In this document: in pieces, positions 35,737 to 45,451 of the stretch
Numbering within the stretch: position 1 is the stretch's first letter
How the letters are laid out: the number at the start of each line of letters is the position of its first letter
From: Alloalcanivorax xenomutans
GTDB lineage: Bacteria; Pseudomonadota; Gammaproteobacteria; Pseudomonadales; Alcanivoracaceae
DNA: 64,000 nt
Reading direction: 5' to 3'
NCBI RefSeq assembly: GCF_900217905.1
Contig: NZ_OBMO01000008.1
Location: 119,837-183,836, forward strand
Made by a program: the position numbers and the translations under genes
Notes under the pieces: generated by a model
What the model saw: only the letters and a program-made list of their open reading frames with translations
Told to the model about the DNA's origin: nothing
The model's database searches: none

Positions 35737-36483
35737 TTACAACAGCCAGCGAAATGCCCGGCGCAATTCTTCCTCGCCTTTTTCCCGGTACCACCGGCCA
35801 TGCGCCAGGATCACCCGTTCCGGCTGCCAGCCAAGCAACGTCCGCACCGCGTCACGCAACGCGGATCGACGCCCGAGAAAGGTGAGGCGCATGTCCCGGG
35901 GCATTTGGCCGTCCGGGTCCAGTACACCGCCCAGACGGGCCAACCAGCGGTGGGCTGGCGCCAGGCGGGAGGCTTCGAAATTCTCCACCAGGTCGGTGAG
36001 AATCAAAGTGCGGCTGTGCGGATGGAAGAACACCACTTCGGTCATGTAGCGGCTGGTCACCGGTAAGGTCCGCAGCAGATCATCCCAGGGCCAGGGCCCG
36101 CCACGATCCAGTATTTCCACGGGAAAGTCGATGCGCTCCCCGGCCCTCTCCCGCACCCCCGGCGCCACGAACGTGCGAGCCGCGGGGAAAGCGGCCTGCC
36201 ACCGCGGCAGCCACCAGTAGTGAATGCGATTGGGACCGATCAACCAGCGCGGCTCGCCCAGCGCCAATACCTGCCGCCGTAGCGGCTCGGTCAAGGCGGT
36301 GGGGGAATGCACGAACAATCCGCCGTCGGCCGAACGCACCAGCGTCATGCGGGTGGGAAACGGCATCTTCATACCCGGCGGCCCGAAGCGGATCATCGGG
36401 CCATCCACCACCCAGACCGAGTCGGCCACCGGTTTCAATTGATTCAAAGGGGTATAAATCCCAGGTTCCCTGGAGGTATCCAC
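35737..36483 (-). CDS. DUF4336 domain-containing protein
   Basis: A 248-residue protein matching DUF4336 (GIYTPLNQLKPVADSVWVVDGP at residues 8-29, later GPNRIHYWWLPRW and TEVVFFHPHSRTLILTDLVENF). The fold is thought to be metallo-beta-lactamase-like, but the usual HxHxDH motif is not visible. It lies upstream of the Zur-box on the same strand and is probably a separate transcription unit. Function unknown. Confidence 0.85.
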   Translation of the reverse strand: MDTSREPGIYTPLNQLKPVADSVWVVDGPMIRFGPPGMKMPFPTRMTLVRSADGGLFVHSPTALTEPLRRQVLALGEPRWLIGPNRIHYWWLPRWQAAFPAARTFVAPGVRERAGERIDFPVEILDRGGPWPWDDLLRTLPVTSRYMTEVVFFHPHSRTLILTDLVENFEASRLAPAHRWLARLGGVLDPDGQMPRDMRLTFLGRRSALRDAVRTLLGWQPERVILAHGRWYREKGEEELRRAFRWLL

Positions 36484-36700
36484 GGCCTACGCTCCTGGTT
36501 GGCCAAAACCATACCGTACCGGCCTTGATCGTTTTCGCCAATGGCTTTGTCGGAGCCGGCCATTGTGGCGACGCCCCGCCCCTTCAGACTGGAATCAGGC
36601 CTGCAGTGGGGAACCTCGCCGTCCGCCGCTCGACACACTCTGTTCATCGCCGGAACAGCGCCGGGATGATTGGAACAATAACAATACCGGAGGCCATGCC

Positions 36701-37792
36701 ATGACGCCTTTTGTTCGTGTTTTGTGCGTTCTTTTCACGTTATCGCTGTGGTGTCTTTCCTCGCCTATCCAGGCCGAGCCGAGGACCCTGCATTACGCCA
36801 CCGCCGTGGCGCCCACCGATCGCCCCAACAATCGGGCGCGGCATTGGTGGGCCGAGCAAATCAAGGCCCGCACCAACGGCGAGATCGAGATCGAAATCCA
36901 CTGGATGCAGAGCCTGGTGAAATACGCGGATACCGCCCAGGCGGTCAGCTCCGGCCTGGCGGATATCGCCGGGATGACACCGGATTACACCGCCGCCCGT
37001 TTTCCGCTCTGGGCACTGTCACAAACCGAGGTGGGTCCGGGGGATCATTATATTGCCGCCGAGGCGTGGCGGCGGATGATGGCGGACACACCCGCTCTGC
37101 GGGAAGAACTGCAACGCAACAACATGGCGTTCATGGCTGTGTACTCCACCGGACCACGGGTGCTGATCAGCAATACCCGGCCCTACCTGACACCGGAAGA
37201 CTTCGACGGTGACCGTGTGCGGCTCACGCCACGGAGCGTACAGGCGGCGCAGCAGGCGGACTGGGAGGTGACACCGATCAATCTGACCTTCACCGACATT
37301 TACTCCGCCATGGATCGCGGCACCATCAACGGCGCCCAGTCCGCCGCCTATCTGGTGCCGCTGTTCAAGCACCACGAAGTCGCCAAGCACATCGTCGAAA
37401 CCGGGAACGGCCAGTCCATGATCCTGGAAGCGATGAATCTGGATACCTGGAACAGCCTGACCCCGGAGCAGCAACAGGTATTCAAGGAAGTAAACCGGGA
37501 ACTGGAAGTGCGAATGGCGGAAGCCGGCCTGGAAGAGTTGGAACAGGCGCGGGAGATGATCCGAAGCAATCGCGAATTCCCCACCGAATACCACATTCTC
37601 AATGCCCGGCAACAGGCCCAATGGGAAACCGGTTATCTGCCGGTTGAGCGTGCCTTCGCGGAGAAAACCGGCAAGCGCGCGCCCCAGGCGGTATCGGTGT
37701 TCGAGCGTTTTCAGGAGCGTCTCGGGGAAGTGGCGGCGGAAGTAAAGGAAAGCGGCTACCCCTGGGAACGGGATAAGGTGGCGGAACGCTGA
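36701..37792 (+). CDS. TRAP transporter substrate-binding protein, DctP family (copy 1)
   Basis: A 363-residue exported protein with a signal peptide ending IQA. The DctP fold is recognised by LHYATAVAPTDRPNNRARHWWAEQIKART, the ligand-binding region (SSGLADIAGMTPDYTA), and FTDIYSAMDRGTINGAQSA. It is a paralogue of the next gene. The ATG at 36701 has GGAGG 7 bases upstream. The second binding protein, DctQ and DctM genes follow in order, so it probably serves the same permease with a different ligand range. Confidence 0.9.
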   Translation: MTPFVRVLCVLFTLSLWCLSSPIQAEPRTLHYATAVAPTDRPNNRARHWWAEQIKARTNGEIEIEIHWMQSLVKYADTAQAVSSGLADIAGMTPDYTAARFPLWALSQTEVGPGDHYIAAEAWRRMMADTPALREELQRNNMAFMAVYSTGPRVLISNTRPYLTPEDFDGDRVRLTPRSVQAAQQADWEVTPINLTFTDIYSAMDRGTINGAQSAAYLVPLFKHHEVAKHIVETGNGQSMILEAMNLDTWNSLTPEQQQVFKEVNRELEVRMAEAGLEELEQAREMIRSNREFPTEYHILNARQQAQWETGYLPVERAFAEKTGKRAPQAVSVFERFQERLGEVAAEVKESGYPWERDKVAER

Positions 37793-38018
37793 ACCGGCGG
37801 TCGCTCCGCTTTTGCCGGAACAGGTCTTGCCGAAACAAACCAATCAGCAATGATCGCGCTGGCGCTTTACGCCAAATCTTTTGTCGCGATAGGTCATTGT
37901 TGCCCAACCGGGGGACCGACAGACTGAAATTCGAATAGGGTGGCCCGCTGGCCGCCCCTGCCTCGAATGTAATGGATCGACCCATTAAATAAGAATAGTA
38001 ATAGCGGAGGCCCTACCA

Positions 38019-39110
38019 ATGTCGCTGAAAAAACATCTGATGGTCGCGGGCGCGGCCATCACTTTCTCCCTCACCAGTGCTCTGGCCGGCGCGGACACCC
38101 GTACGCTTCATTACGCCACTCCCGCGCCGCCCACCGACCGCCCCAGCAACGAGGTGCTGCGCTGGTGGACCAATGAGGTCAAGGAACGCACCAACGGCGA
38201 AGTCGAAATTGAAGTCCACTGGCTGCAAAGCCTGGTCAAGTACCATGACTCCGCCCAGGCGCTCAGCTCCGGGCTCGCCGACATTTCGCCGATGAACCCG
38301 GAATATGTGGAATCCCGCTTCCCGCTGTGGACGCTGTCGCAAACCGAAATCGGCTCCGGTGATAACTACATCGCCAATGAAGCCTGGCACCGTGTACTGG
38401 AAAAAAACCCGGCCATGGCGGAGGAACTGAAGAAGAACAACATGGTGCATCTGATCGCTTACTCCAGCGGCCCGCGCGTCAACGCCAGCACCAGCCGCCC
38501 CTATCTGACACCGGATGACTTCGACGGCGACAAGGTCCGCATGACACCGAGAGCGGTACAGGCGGCCAAGCAAGCCAATTGGAACGTGACACCAGTGCAG
38601 GTGGCGTTCGCCGATATCTATTCCGCCATGGATCGCGGCACCATCAACGGCGCCCAGACCTACACCTATCTGATGCCCCCCTACAAACACCACGAAGTAG
38701 CGAAGTACGCGGTGGAAACCGGTATCGGCCAGTCCATGGTGGTGGTCAACATGAACCTGGATACCTGGAACAGCCTGACGCCGGAACAACAGCAGGTTTT
38801 TGCCGAGTTGAACGATGAGTATCGCACCCGCATGGCCCGCGCCGGTCTCCAGGAGGCCGAGGATGCGCGTGAGATGATGCGCACCAACAAGGAGTTCCCC
38901 ACCGAATTCCATATCCTCACCGCTGAGCAGCAAAAAGCCTGGCAAGCCGCCCTGGAACCAGTCGAACGGGCCTACGCGGAAAAACTGGCGAAGCGTGACC
39001 CCCGCGCTCTGGAAATCTTCGAAAGCTTCCAGAACGAGTTGCGCGCGGTGCAGAAAGAAGTGGCGGATAACGGCTACCCCTGGCAATCCGAAAAAGTCGC
39101 CGGGAACTGA
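38019..39110 (+). CDS. TRAP transporter substrate-binding protein, DctP family (copy 2)
   Basis: A 363-residue exported protein (signal MSLKKHLMVAGAAITFSLTSALA) that aligns without gaps to the preceding gene: LHYATPAPPTDRPSNE, LQSLVKYHDSAQALSSGLADI, ADIYSAMDRGTINGAQ. It has a GGAGG ribosome site. It ends 3 bases before the DctQ gene, so it is the binding protein most tightly coupled to the permease. Ligand unknown; the downstream CoA ligase suggests a carboxylic acid. The 226-base spacer 37793-38018 shows no gene. Confidence 0.92.
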   Translation: MSLKKHLMVAGAAITFSLTSALAGADTRTLHYATPAPPTDRPSNEVLRWWTNEVKERTNGEVEIEVHWLQSLVKYHDSAQALSSGLADISPMNPEYVESRFPLWTLSQTEIGSGDNYIANEAWHRVLEKNPAMAEELKKNNMVHLIAYSSGPRVNASTSRPYLTPDDFDGDKVRMTPRAVQAAKQANWNVTPVQVAFADIYSAMDRGTINGAQTYTYLMPPYKHHEVAKYAVETGIGQSMVVVNMNLDTWNSLTPEQQQVFAELNDEYRTRMARAGLQEAEDAREMMRTNKEFPTEFHILTAEQQKAWQAALEPVERAYAEKLAKRDPRALEIFESFQNELRAVQKEVADNGYPWQSEKVAGN

Positions 39111-39113
39111 TCC

Positions 39114-39656
39114 ATGTCTCGAATGCCGTGGCCCGTTCGTGTGATGGACCGGGTGGATCAGGTCCTGGTATGGCTGTCCCAGGCCCTGCTCGCCGCCATG
39201 GTCGGCATCACCTTTGTGTCGGTGGTGGGGCGGAGTTTTTTCCGCAGCCCGGTCCCCGATGATCTGCTGCTTTCGGAAATGCTGATGGTGGCGATCGTGT
39301 TCGTGCCACTGAGCTACGTCCAATCCATTCGCGCCCACATCGAAGTCACCGTGCTCACCGATCACCTGCCCCGCTGGCTGCAGGAAACCCTGGTCTCGAT
39401 CGGTCTGATCATCGGCATCGTCATGTTCGCTTGGATGGCCTGGCTCAGCGCCGGCAAGGCCTGGGAATCCTATGAGTGGGGAGAAATCGCCTATGCCAGC
39501 ACGCTGGGGTTACCAGAATGGCCGGTGCGCGCCTTGATTCCCTTGGGCCTGACCTGGTGGTGCGTGCGCATGTTGATTCAACTGCTGATGCCCTGGACCC
39601 GCGAGCCGCCGGAGTCCGAGGTGGAACGCACTTTGCGCGAATCCGAGGACGCTTGA
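39114..39656 (+). CDS. TRAP transporter small permease, DctQ family
   Basis: A 180-residue membrane protein with four helices (VWLSQALLAAMVGITFVSVVGRSFF; LSEMLMVAIVFVPLSYVQ; TLVSIGLIIGIVMFAWMAWLS; VRALIPLGLTWWCVRMLIQLL) and the DctQ block between helices 2 and 3 (RAHIEVTVLTDHLP). It pairs with the DctM subunit encoded next and stabilises the complex. Charged C-terminal tail. Confidence 0.92.
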   Translation: MSRMPWPVRVMDRVDQVLVWLSQALLAAMVGITFVSVVGRSFFRSPVPDDLLLSEMLMVAIVFVPLSYVQSIRAHIEVTVLTDHLPRWLQETLVSIGLIIGIVMFAWMAWLSAGKAWESYEWGEIAYASTLGLPEWPVRALIPLGLTWWCVRMLIQLLMPWTREPPESEVERTLRESEDA

Positions 39657-39738
39657 CCGTTCATTATCGGGATAGCACGGGTCCTCTGAATATTTCGGGC
39701 GCATCGCCCCTTCAAGAACGATAACAACAGGAGATCCA

Positions 39739-41073
39739 ATGGATCCGGTTACGATCGGCATTGTGGTCACCGTGGTAATGGTGGCCCTGTTATTGCTGCG
39801 TATTCCCATTGCCGTGGTACTGGTCAGTACCGGCTATGTCGGCCTGGTGCTGGTCATGGCGGTACGCACCGGCGAATTCGATCTGGCGCGCGGTTTGAGC
39901 ACCGCCAATCAGTTCCTGTCGGATCTGCCCTATTCCTCCACCGCGGAATACACCTTCACCACCATTCCCATGTTCCTGTTGATGGGCTACCTGGCCACCG
40001 AAGCCGGTTTCACCCGTGATATCTATCAGACCGCCCGGCTGTGGCTGGCACGGGTCCCCGGCGGCCTGGCCGTGGCCTCCTCGGTGGGCTGCGCGCTGTT
40101 CGCCGCGATCAGTGGTTCGAGCCTGGCCACCGCCGCCGCCATGGGCCGCATGGCGATTCCGGAAATGCTCAAGCACGGTTACGATAAGCGCCTCGCCACC
40201 GGCGTGGTGGCCGCTTCCGGCACCCTCGGCTCGCTGATTCCACCCAGCATTCTGATGATCCTGTACGCGGTGTTCACCGACCAGTCCATCGCCAAGCTGT
40301 TCATCGCCGGCATCGTTCCCGGCATTTTATCCCTCGGTATTTATGTCGGTTTCGTCATGCTTCGCAGCAAAATGAATCCGGCCCTGGCGCCGCCAGTGCC
40401 GAAGGTCGACATGGCCGAGAAGATGGCGGCGCTGAAGAAAAGCTGGAACATGCTGGCGCTGATCGCGTTGATCGTGATCGGTCTCTACAGCGGTATTTTC
40501 ACGCCTTCGGAAGCGGGCGCGGTGGGTGCCGCGGTGGCGTTCCTGATGTGTATCGTCACCCGTCGTCTGGACAGGGAAAAAACCCGCAACGCCCTGAACG
40601 AAACCCTGAAGACCACGTCCATGCTGTTCGCCGCGGTGATCGGCGCCTACATGGTGACCTCTTTCACCGCCCTCACCGGCATCGCCTCGGAGCTGACCTC
40701 CTGGGCCGGCAATCTGGATGTGCCACCGGTGGTGATCCTGCTGTCGCTGACCGTGCTCTACGTGTTCCTGGGCACCTTCATGGGTTCCATCGAGATCATG
40801 CTGCTGACGCTGCCGGTGGTGATCCCGATCATCAAGGGGCTGGAGTACGATCTGATCTGGTTCGGCATCATCATGATCAAGTATCTGGAAATCGGCATGA
40901 TCACACCGCCGGTGGGGATCAACTGCTTCATCATAAAAGGTGTGGTGGGCCGCTCCGTCAGCCTCGGCCAGATCTTCCACGGGGTGACCTGGTTCATCGT
41001 CCTGGATGTCATCACCGTCGCCATCCTGATCCTGTTCCCGGATCTGGTCACCTTCCTGCCCAACCTCATGTAA
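39739..41073 (+). CDS. TRAP transporter large permease, DctM family
   Basis: A 444-residue membrane protein with about 12 helices and standard DctM signatures: FTTIPMFLLMGYLATEAGF, ALFAAISGSSLATAAAMGRMAIPEM, ASGTLGSLIPPSILMILYAVFT, and the repeat LEIGMITPPVGINCFIIKG. It is the sodium-coupled transport subunit. Normal length, unlike the giant permeases at 1429 and 3910. CAGGAGA ribosome site. Confidence 0.95.
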   Translation: MDPVTIGIVVTVVMVALLLLRIPIAVVLVSTGYVGLVLVMAVRTGEFDLARGLSTANQFLSDLPYSSTAEYTFTTIPMFLLMGYLATEAGFTRDIYQTARLWLARVPGGLAVASSVGCALFAAISGSSLATAAAMGRMAIPEMLKHGYDKRLATGVVAASGTLGSLIPPSILMILYAVFTDQSIAKLFIAGIVPGILSLGIYVGFVMLRSKMNPALAPPVPKVDMAEKMAALKKSWNMLALIALIVIGLYSGIFTPSEAGAVGAAVAFLMCIVTRRLDREKTRNALNETLKTTSMLFAAVIGAYMVTSFTALTGIASELTSWAGNLDVPPVVILLSLTVLYVFLGTFMGSIEIMLLTLPVVIPIIKGLEYDLIWFGIIMIKYLEIGMITPPVGINCFIIKGVVGRSVSLGQIFHGVTWFIVLDVITVAILILFPDLVTFLPNLM

Positions 41074-41095
41074 TGGTTCCTGGAGAAAATCCCTC

Positions 41096-42649
41096 ATGTA
41101 CCTCACGCAATCCCTGCACAAGGCCCTGCAACAATGCCCCGAGCGCACCGCCACCGTTTGCGACGGGCGGCGTCACAGCTACGCCGAGTGGGTCCCGCGG
41201 GTGGCCCGGGTGGCCGGAGCCCTGCAGGGACTTGGCGTGGCACCCGGCGATCGCGTCGGTATTCTCGCCCTGGGCTCGGACCGTTATCTGGAAACCATTT
41301 ACGGCTGCTGGTGGCGCGGCGCGGTGATCAACCCGGTGAACATCCGCTGGAGCCCGAGGGAAATCGCCTACTCCCTGGACGACTGCGGCACCCGGGTGCT
41401 GCTGGTGGACCGCAACTTCGTCCACATGGTGCCGCGATTGGGGGAACTGTCCGAGGCTCTGGAAGAAGTGATCTATCTGGACGACGACGCACCGGCGGAT
41501 CTCACCGGCTATGAAAGCTGGATCGCCGATGCCCCCGAGCTGGGCGACCAGATCGCCAGCCACCAACAACTGGCCGCCATTCTCTACACTGGCGGTACCA
41601 CCGGCGCGCCCAAGGGAGTAATGCTCAGCCATCGCAATCTGTACTCCGGCACTCTGGGGCAGATGGCGGCGGTGCAACGCAGCCGTCATCCGGTGGCGCT
41701 GTACTCCTCGCCGCTGTTTCATGTGGCCGGCATGGCCTCCGTGGTACAGATCGCGGTGCGCCAGGGCACCCATGTGATTCTGCCGGGATTCGATCCGGCG
41801 GTGGTGCTGGACACCATCGAGCGGGAAGGCGTGGAAGAAACCTTTCTGGTGCCGACCATGCTGCGCATGTTGCTGGATCATCCGGACTTCTCCCGGCACG
41901 ATCTTTCAGCGCTGAAGTACCTTCGCTACGGTGCTTCCCCCATGGACGAGGCGCTGCTGCTGCGGGCCATGGAAGTCCTGCCCGGCGCGGAATTCTCGCA
42001 GAGCTACGGCATGACCGAGTTGTCGCCGGTGATTTCGATCCTCAGCGGCTGGCACCACACCGCCGAGGGACGCCGTGCCGGCAAACTGAAGTCCGCCGGC
42101 TATCCGCTGCCCAACGCCGAAGTCCGTATCGTCGACGAAAACGATAACGACGTGCCGACGGGCCAGGTGGGCGAAATCATCGCGCGCGGCCCCATGGTCA
42201 TGGAAGGCTACTGGAACAAGCCGGAACAGACCGCCGAGGCCCTGCGCAACGGCTGGATGCACACCGGCGATGGCGGCTACATGGACGAGGACGGCTTTAT
42301 CTACGTAGTCGACCGGATCAAGGACATGATCGTCACCGGCGGCGAGAACGTCTATTCCGCGGAAGTGGAAAACGCCTTACTGAAAATGCCGGAGGTCGTC
42401 CAATGCGCGGTGATCGGTGTACCCGATGAACGCTGGGGCGAGCGCGTGCACGCGGTGGTGGTGACGGCGCCCGGTCAGCAACTGGACGAGCAGCGCATCG
42501 ACGCTCACTGCCGTGATCTGATCGCCGGCTACAAATGCCCCAAGAGCATCGAGTTCCGTGATGCTCTGCCCATGTCCGGCGCCGGCAAGATCCTCAAGTA
42601 CGAGCTGCGCAAACCCTTCTGGGAAGGCCGGCAACGGCGGGTAAGCTGA
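41096..42649 (+). CDS. Acyl-CoA ligase (AMP-forming), linked to TRAP transporter
   Basis: A 517-residue adenylate-forming enzyme. The P-loop is AAILYTGGTTGAPKGVMLSHRNL; further motifs are QSYGMTELSP, MHTGDGGYMDEDGFIYVVDRIKDMIVTGGENVYSAEVE, and the C-terminal catalytic lysine in GAGKILKYELRK. It converts a carboxylic acid to its CoA thioester. It starts 22 bases after dctM, so the imported acid is presumably activated directly. Chain length or aromatic preference cannot be told. Confidence 0.9.
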   Translation: MYLTQSLHKALQQCPERTATVCDGRRHSYAEWVPRVARVAGALQGLGVAPGDRVGILALGSDRYLETIYGCWWRGAVINPVNIRWSPREIAYSLDDCGTRVLLVDRNFVHMVPRLGELSEALEEVIYLDDDAPADLTGYESWIADAPELGDQIASHQQLAAILYTGGTTGAPKGVMLSHRNLYSGTLGQMAAVQRSRHPVALYSSPLFHVAGMASVVQIAVRQGTHVILPGFDPAVVLDTIEREGVEETFLVPTMLRMLLDHPDFSRHDLSALKYLRYGASPMDEALLLRAMEVLPGAEFSQSYGMTELSPVISILSGWHHTAEGRRAGKLKSAGYPLPNAEVRIVDENDNDVPTGQVGEIIARGPMVMEGYWNKPEQTAEALRNGWMHTGDGGYMDEDGFIYVVDRIKDMIVTGGENVYSAEVENALLKMPEVVQCAVIGVPDERWGERVHAVVVTAPGQQLDEQRIDAHCRDLIAGYKCPKSIEFRDALPMSGAGKILKYELRKPFWEGRQRRVS

Positions 42650-42731
42650 CACCGGGTGCCATCCGCTCATTTGAGACTCAGGTCACCGTTCCAGAGGGTG
42701 CCTTTGAAGACGCCGCACGCGATGCCTAAAC

Positions 42732-42752
42732 TTGCGCGTTTTTGACGCGCAA
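42732..42752 (+). promoter_or_regulatory. Hairpin just upstream of a ribosome binding site
   Basis: TTGCGCGT (42732-42739) and ACGCGCAA (42745-42752) form a perfect 8-bp stem with loop TTTTG. The following AAAGGAGAG is the ribosome site of the gene at 42765, so the structure is in its leader or operator. Confidence 0.5.
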
Positions 42753-42764
42753 AGGAGAGCCCCC

Positions 42765-43337
42765 GTGCAAAAACGCGTACTCGTCCCCCTGATCGCCCTC
42801 CCCCTGTTCAGCCCCTCCGCCCTGGCCGGGGATCTGTATCCCCTGGGCAAGGCCGAAGGCACCACCTGGAAAACCGTGGCCCAGGCCGAGGAAGACAACC
42901 GCCTGTCCGTGGCGGCGTTGTCCACCGACGGCGAGATGCAAATGGTGTTCACCTTCGAAACCATCATCGGCAGCACCGAACAGTTCCTCGGCGTATTCGA
43001 TGCGCCGGCGGCGAGCTGTGGTCAGAGCGACGGCAAGACCATAACCCTGAGCGCCCCGGATCCGTCCCGTCTGATGCAGGTGAACGGCCAGGAATTTCCC
43101 TCCTCGGAAAATTGCCTGGAGGGCCACACCCATTATTCGTTCAAGGGCGTGGACGCCGCTCACGATATCAGCGCGTCGCTGATCGCCGGCAAGCCGGTAA
43201 CGCTGAGCATCCCCCGCGACGACGGCCGCAAGGAATACACCTGGGAGCCGGACGGGTTCAAGGCCCTGGCTCAAGAGCGGGTGAAAGAGTACGAAGAGGG
43301 ATCGCGTTATCAGGCCTATAAGGGCATGACCCGTTGA
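42765..43337 (+). CDS. Hypothetical exported protein, 190 aa
   Basis: Starts at a GTG at 42765 preceded by AAGGAGAG. It has a signal peptide (QKRVLVPLIALPLFSPSALA) and a mature region with two cysteines (ASCGQSD and ENCLEGH), possibly a disulfide, and a C-terminal helical stretch (EPDGFKALAQERVKEYEEGSRYQ). I do not recognise the family. It follows the TRAP/CoA-ligase operon but has its own leader hairpin. Confidence 0.7.
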   Translation: MQKRVLVPLIALPLFSPSALAGDLYPLGKAEGTTWKTVAQAEEDNRLSVAALSTDGEMQMVFTFETIIGSTEQFLGVFDAPAASCGQSDGKTITLSAPDPSRLMQVNGQEFPSSENCLEGHTHYSFKGVDAAHDISASLIAGKPVTLSIPRDDGRKEYTWEPDGFKALAQERVKEYEEGSRYQAYKGMTR

Positions 43338-43375
43338 AGCGGTCCGATTGAACGAGCATCGAACCCCTCGACAGC

Positions 43376-43407
43376 GGAATACGGTGACTATATCGCCATC
43401 GTATTCC
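43376..43407. terminator. Hairpin between convergent genes
   Basis: GGAATACG (43376-43383) pairs with CGTATTCC (43400-43407), extended inward by a few more pairs. It separates the 42765 gene from the oppositely oriented low-GC island and may terminate both transcripts. Confidence 0.45.
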
Positions 43408-43458
43408 ATTTGAAGCATCGGCAGGACAACGCCCAAGCGGGTCTTTGTTTCTGTCTGT

Positions 43459-44079
43459 TTAACTGTCAGCCAGCCTTGTTGTCCGTTGTATGGCGCCTTC
43501 CAGCATCTCCAGTCGATCCTGCCCCCAAAAAAGTTCACCCTGAAAAACATAAGACGGAGAGCCGAACACACCGGCGGCCACTGCTTCATCAGTATAGCGA
43601 CGATAAAGATCCACGATATCGTCTTGTTTGGCGAGAGAGATCAGACGATCACCATCCACCCCCCTCTCTCGCAAGATATCGAGTAATGTCCGCTCCGAAG
43701 AGATATCCCTGTCTTGACACCACTGGGCATGGAGAATCGACTTATACAATGCTCCTACCGGGAGTCCCTGACGATCAGCGGCAATGACGATGCAAGAAGC
43801 CAGATCCGCATTCGGGCACATGAAAGCGGGTTGCGTATTAATCGATATTCCCAATTTACGACACCATCGCTTTAACTCCAGTACGCGATAAGCCTGCCGC
43901 TCAGGTGACCGATCACTCAGCTGCTGCCCCCCTGTTCTGGAATAGACGTCGGGCAGATCGACCGGCCTGTATCGCACCCGAATATTCCATCGCTCCGCCA
44001 GAGCTTCCAGACGATCCGCACCAAGGTAGGCCCAGTCCGAGTTCATCCAAAAGTAGTAATCAATTATCGCGACTTTCAT
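43459..44079 (-). CDS. DsbA-family protein, 2-hydroxychromene-2-carboxylate isomerase-like
   Basis: A 206-residue cytoplasmic protein of the kappa-GST/HCCA isomerase type: YYFWMNSDWAYLGADRLEALAERW at the N-terminus and GVFGSPSYVFQGELFWGQDRLEMLE near the C-terminus. There is no CxxC; a Ser in NSDWAYLG is in the position of the catalytic residue of this group. It overlaps the upstream transporter gene by ATGA (44076-44079). Likely a glutathione-dependent isomerase step in a catabolic route. GC content is lower than the surrounding genome. Confidence 0.82.
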   Translation of the reverse strand: MKVAIIDYYFWMNSDWAYLGADRLEALAERWNIRVRYRPVDLPDVYSRTGGQQLSDRSPERQAYRVLELKRWCRKLGISINTQPAFMCPNADLASCIVIAADRQGLPVGALYKSILHAQWCQDRDISSERTLLDILRERGVDGDRLISLAKQDDIVDLYRRYTDEAVAAGVFGSPSYVFQGELFWGQDRLEMLEGAIQRTTRLADS

Positions 44080-45404
44080 ACACCCACCCCTTCCGTTATA
44101 CGATCCGGCATGGCGAACCGCTTTGGGCCGTGCATCAGGAATGAGCAGACCACGGCAATGGCTCCGAGTATGCTCAGATACCAAACAATATAACGAGGGT
44201 CGCCATTACCGAGGCCGAGCAACGAGGTCGCCACGATGGGCGCCAGCCCACCGCCAATGGCCCCCGACACCTGAACGGCAATGGAGATGCCGCTGTAGCG
44301 CACTTCCGGCGGAAATTGAGCGGAGAACAACCCACCCTCGGGGCCATACAGTGATGAATACACACCACCAATTGCAATCACTACAGCCAGGGTGATGTAC
44401 GTTACATCCAGAGTTTGCAGCAGAGAGAAAAACACCGGTGAAAACAGCGCTATCCCGATAGAGCCTCCCATGAAAATCCATTTGTAGCCTATCCGATCCC
44501 CCAGCATCCCGAATAACGGTATGAATATCAGGGCCGCGAAGGCGCCCCAGATAGTAGCATCCAACATAATGCCACGATCCAGTCCAAGCGTACCGGTAGC
44601 ATAGGTAAGCGCAAAGGTAACCACTGTGTAGAACCATGTGACTTCGGCCAAGCGCCCTCCTATCACCACGAGCACTTCCTTTGGGTGGCACCGCAGAACT
44701 CTCAATGCGGGTACGTCGACCTTGTTCCCCCTCTCTTCCATCTTCTCAAAATCCGGTGATTCGGCCACCTTCACCCTGATGAACCAACCAATCAAAAGCA
44801 GTACGACGCTAGCCAGAAATGGCAACCTCCACCCCCAGCTCAACATGTCGCTTTCCGGCAAAGTGGCAACTAACCCCATGGCGAACGACGACAGGATCAG
44901 GCCGGGAGCGACCCCGGCTTGAGGTAAGCTGCCAAAGAAGCCTTTCTTGCCCTGAGGCGCCGATTCCACCGCCATTAGTACAGCACCGCCCCATTCGCCC
45001 CCCACGGCAATGCCTTGCAGGAAGCGCATCAGAACCAACAGGATTGCGGCCCAATAACCTATATCTTCATAGGTGGGAATCAGACCGATAAGAATAGTTG
45101 GGATCCCCATCAGAAATAGTGTAATGAGCAACATGGATTTGCGTCCGACCCGATCACCAAAATGGCCGAATATCAAGCCACCGAGAGGGCGGGCAAAGAA
45201 CCCCACTGAGTAGGTGGCGAACGCGGCCAGGGTCCCGGTGAGGGGGTCAAACTCAGGAAAGAATATCTTATTGAATATTAAAGCCGCGGCGGTGCCATAG
45301 AGGAAGAAATCGTACCATTCGATGGTCGTCCCCATCATGCTGGCCAGTCCGGCGGTGATGTATTGGCGGCGAGAGCGCGCCGCCGCGGGCGTATGCGTAG
45401 TCAT
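44076..45404 (-). CDS. MFS transporter, metabolite:H+ symporter (MHS) family
   Basis: A 442-residue 12-helix transporter. MHS signatures: SMMGTTIEWYDFFLYGTAAALIF in helix 1, FFARPLGGLIFGHFGDRVGRKSMLL in the 2-3 loop, and GIAVGGEWGGAVLMAVESAP. The family imports organic acids (alpha-ketoglutarate, shikimate, benzoate-like compounds) with protons. It lies between the class II aldolase gene and the isomerase-like gene. Low GC. Confidence 0.92.
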   Translation of the reverse strand: MTTHTPAAARSRRQYITAGLASMMGTTIEWYDFFLYGTAAALIFNKIFFPEFDPLTGTLAAFATYSVGFFARPLGGLIFGHFGDRVGRKSMLLITLFLMGIPTILIGLIPTYEDIGYWAAILLVLMRFLQGIAVGGEWGGAVLMAVESAPQGKKGFFGSLPQAGVAPGLILSSFAMGLVATLPESDMLSWGWRLPFLASVVLLLIGWFIRVKVAESPDFEKMEERGNKVDVPALRVLRCHPKEVLVVIGGRLAEVTWFYTVVTFALTYATGTLGLDRGIMLDATIWGAFAALIFIPLFGMLGDRIGYKWIFMGGSIGIALFSPVFFSLLQTLDVTYITLAVVIAIGGVYSSLYGPEGGLFSAQFPPEVRYSGISIAVQVSGAIGGGLAPIVATSLLGLGNGDPRYIVWYLSILGAIAVVCSFLMHGPKRFAMPDRITEGVGV

Positions 45405-45451
45405 TTTAGTTTCCTTTATGCGTTTTTGTTGTTTTCAGAGGAGAGCCAGGC

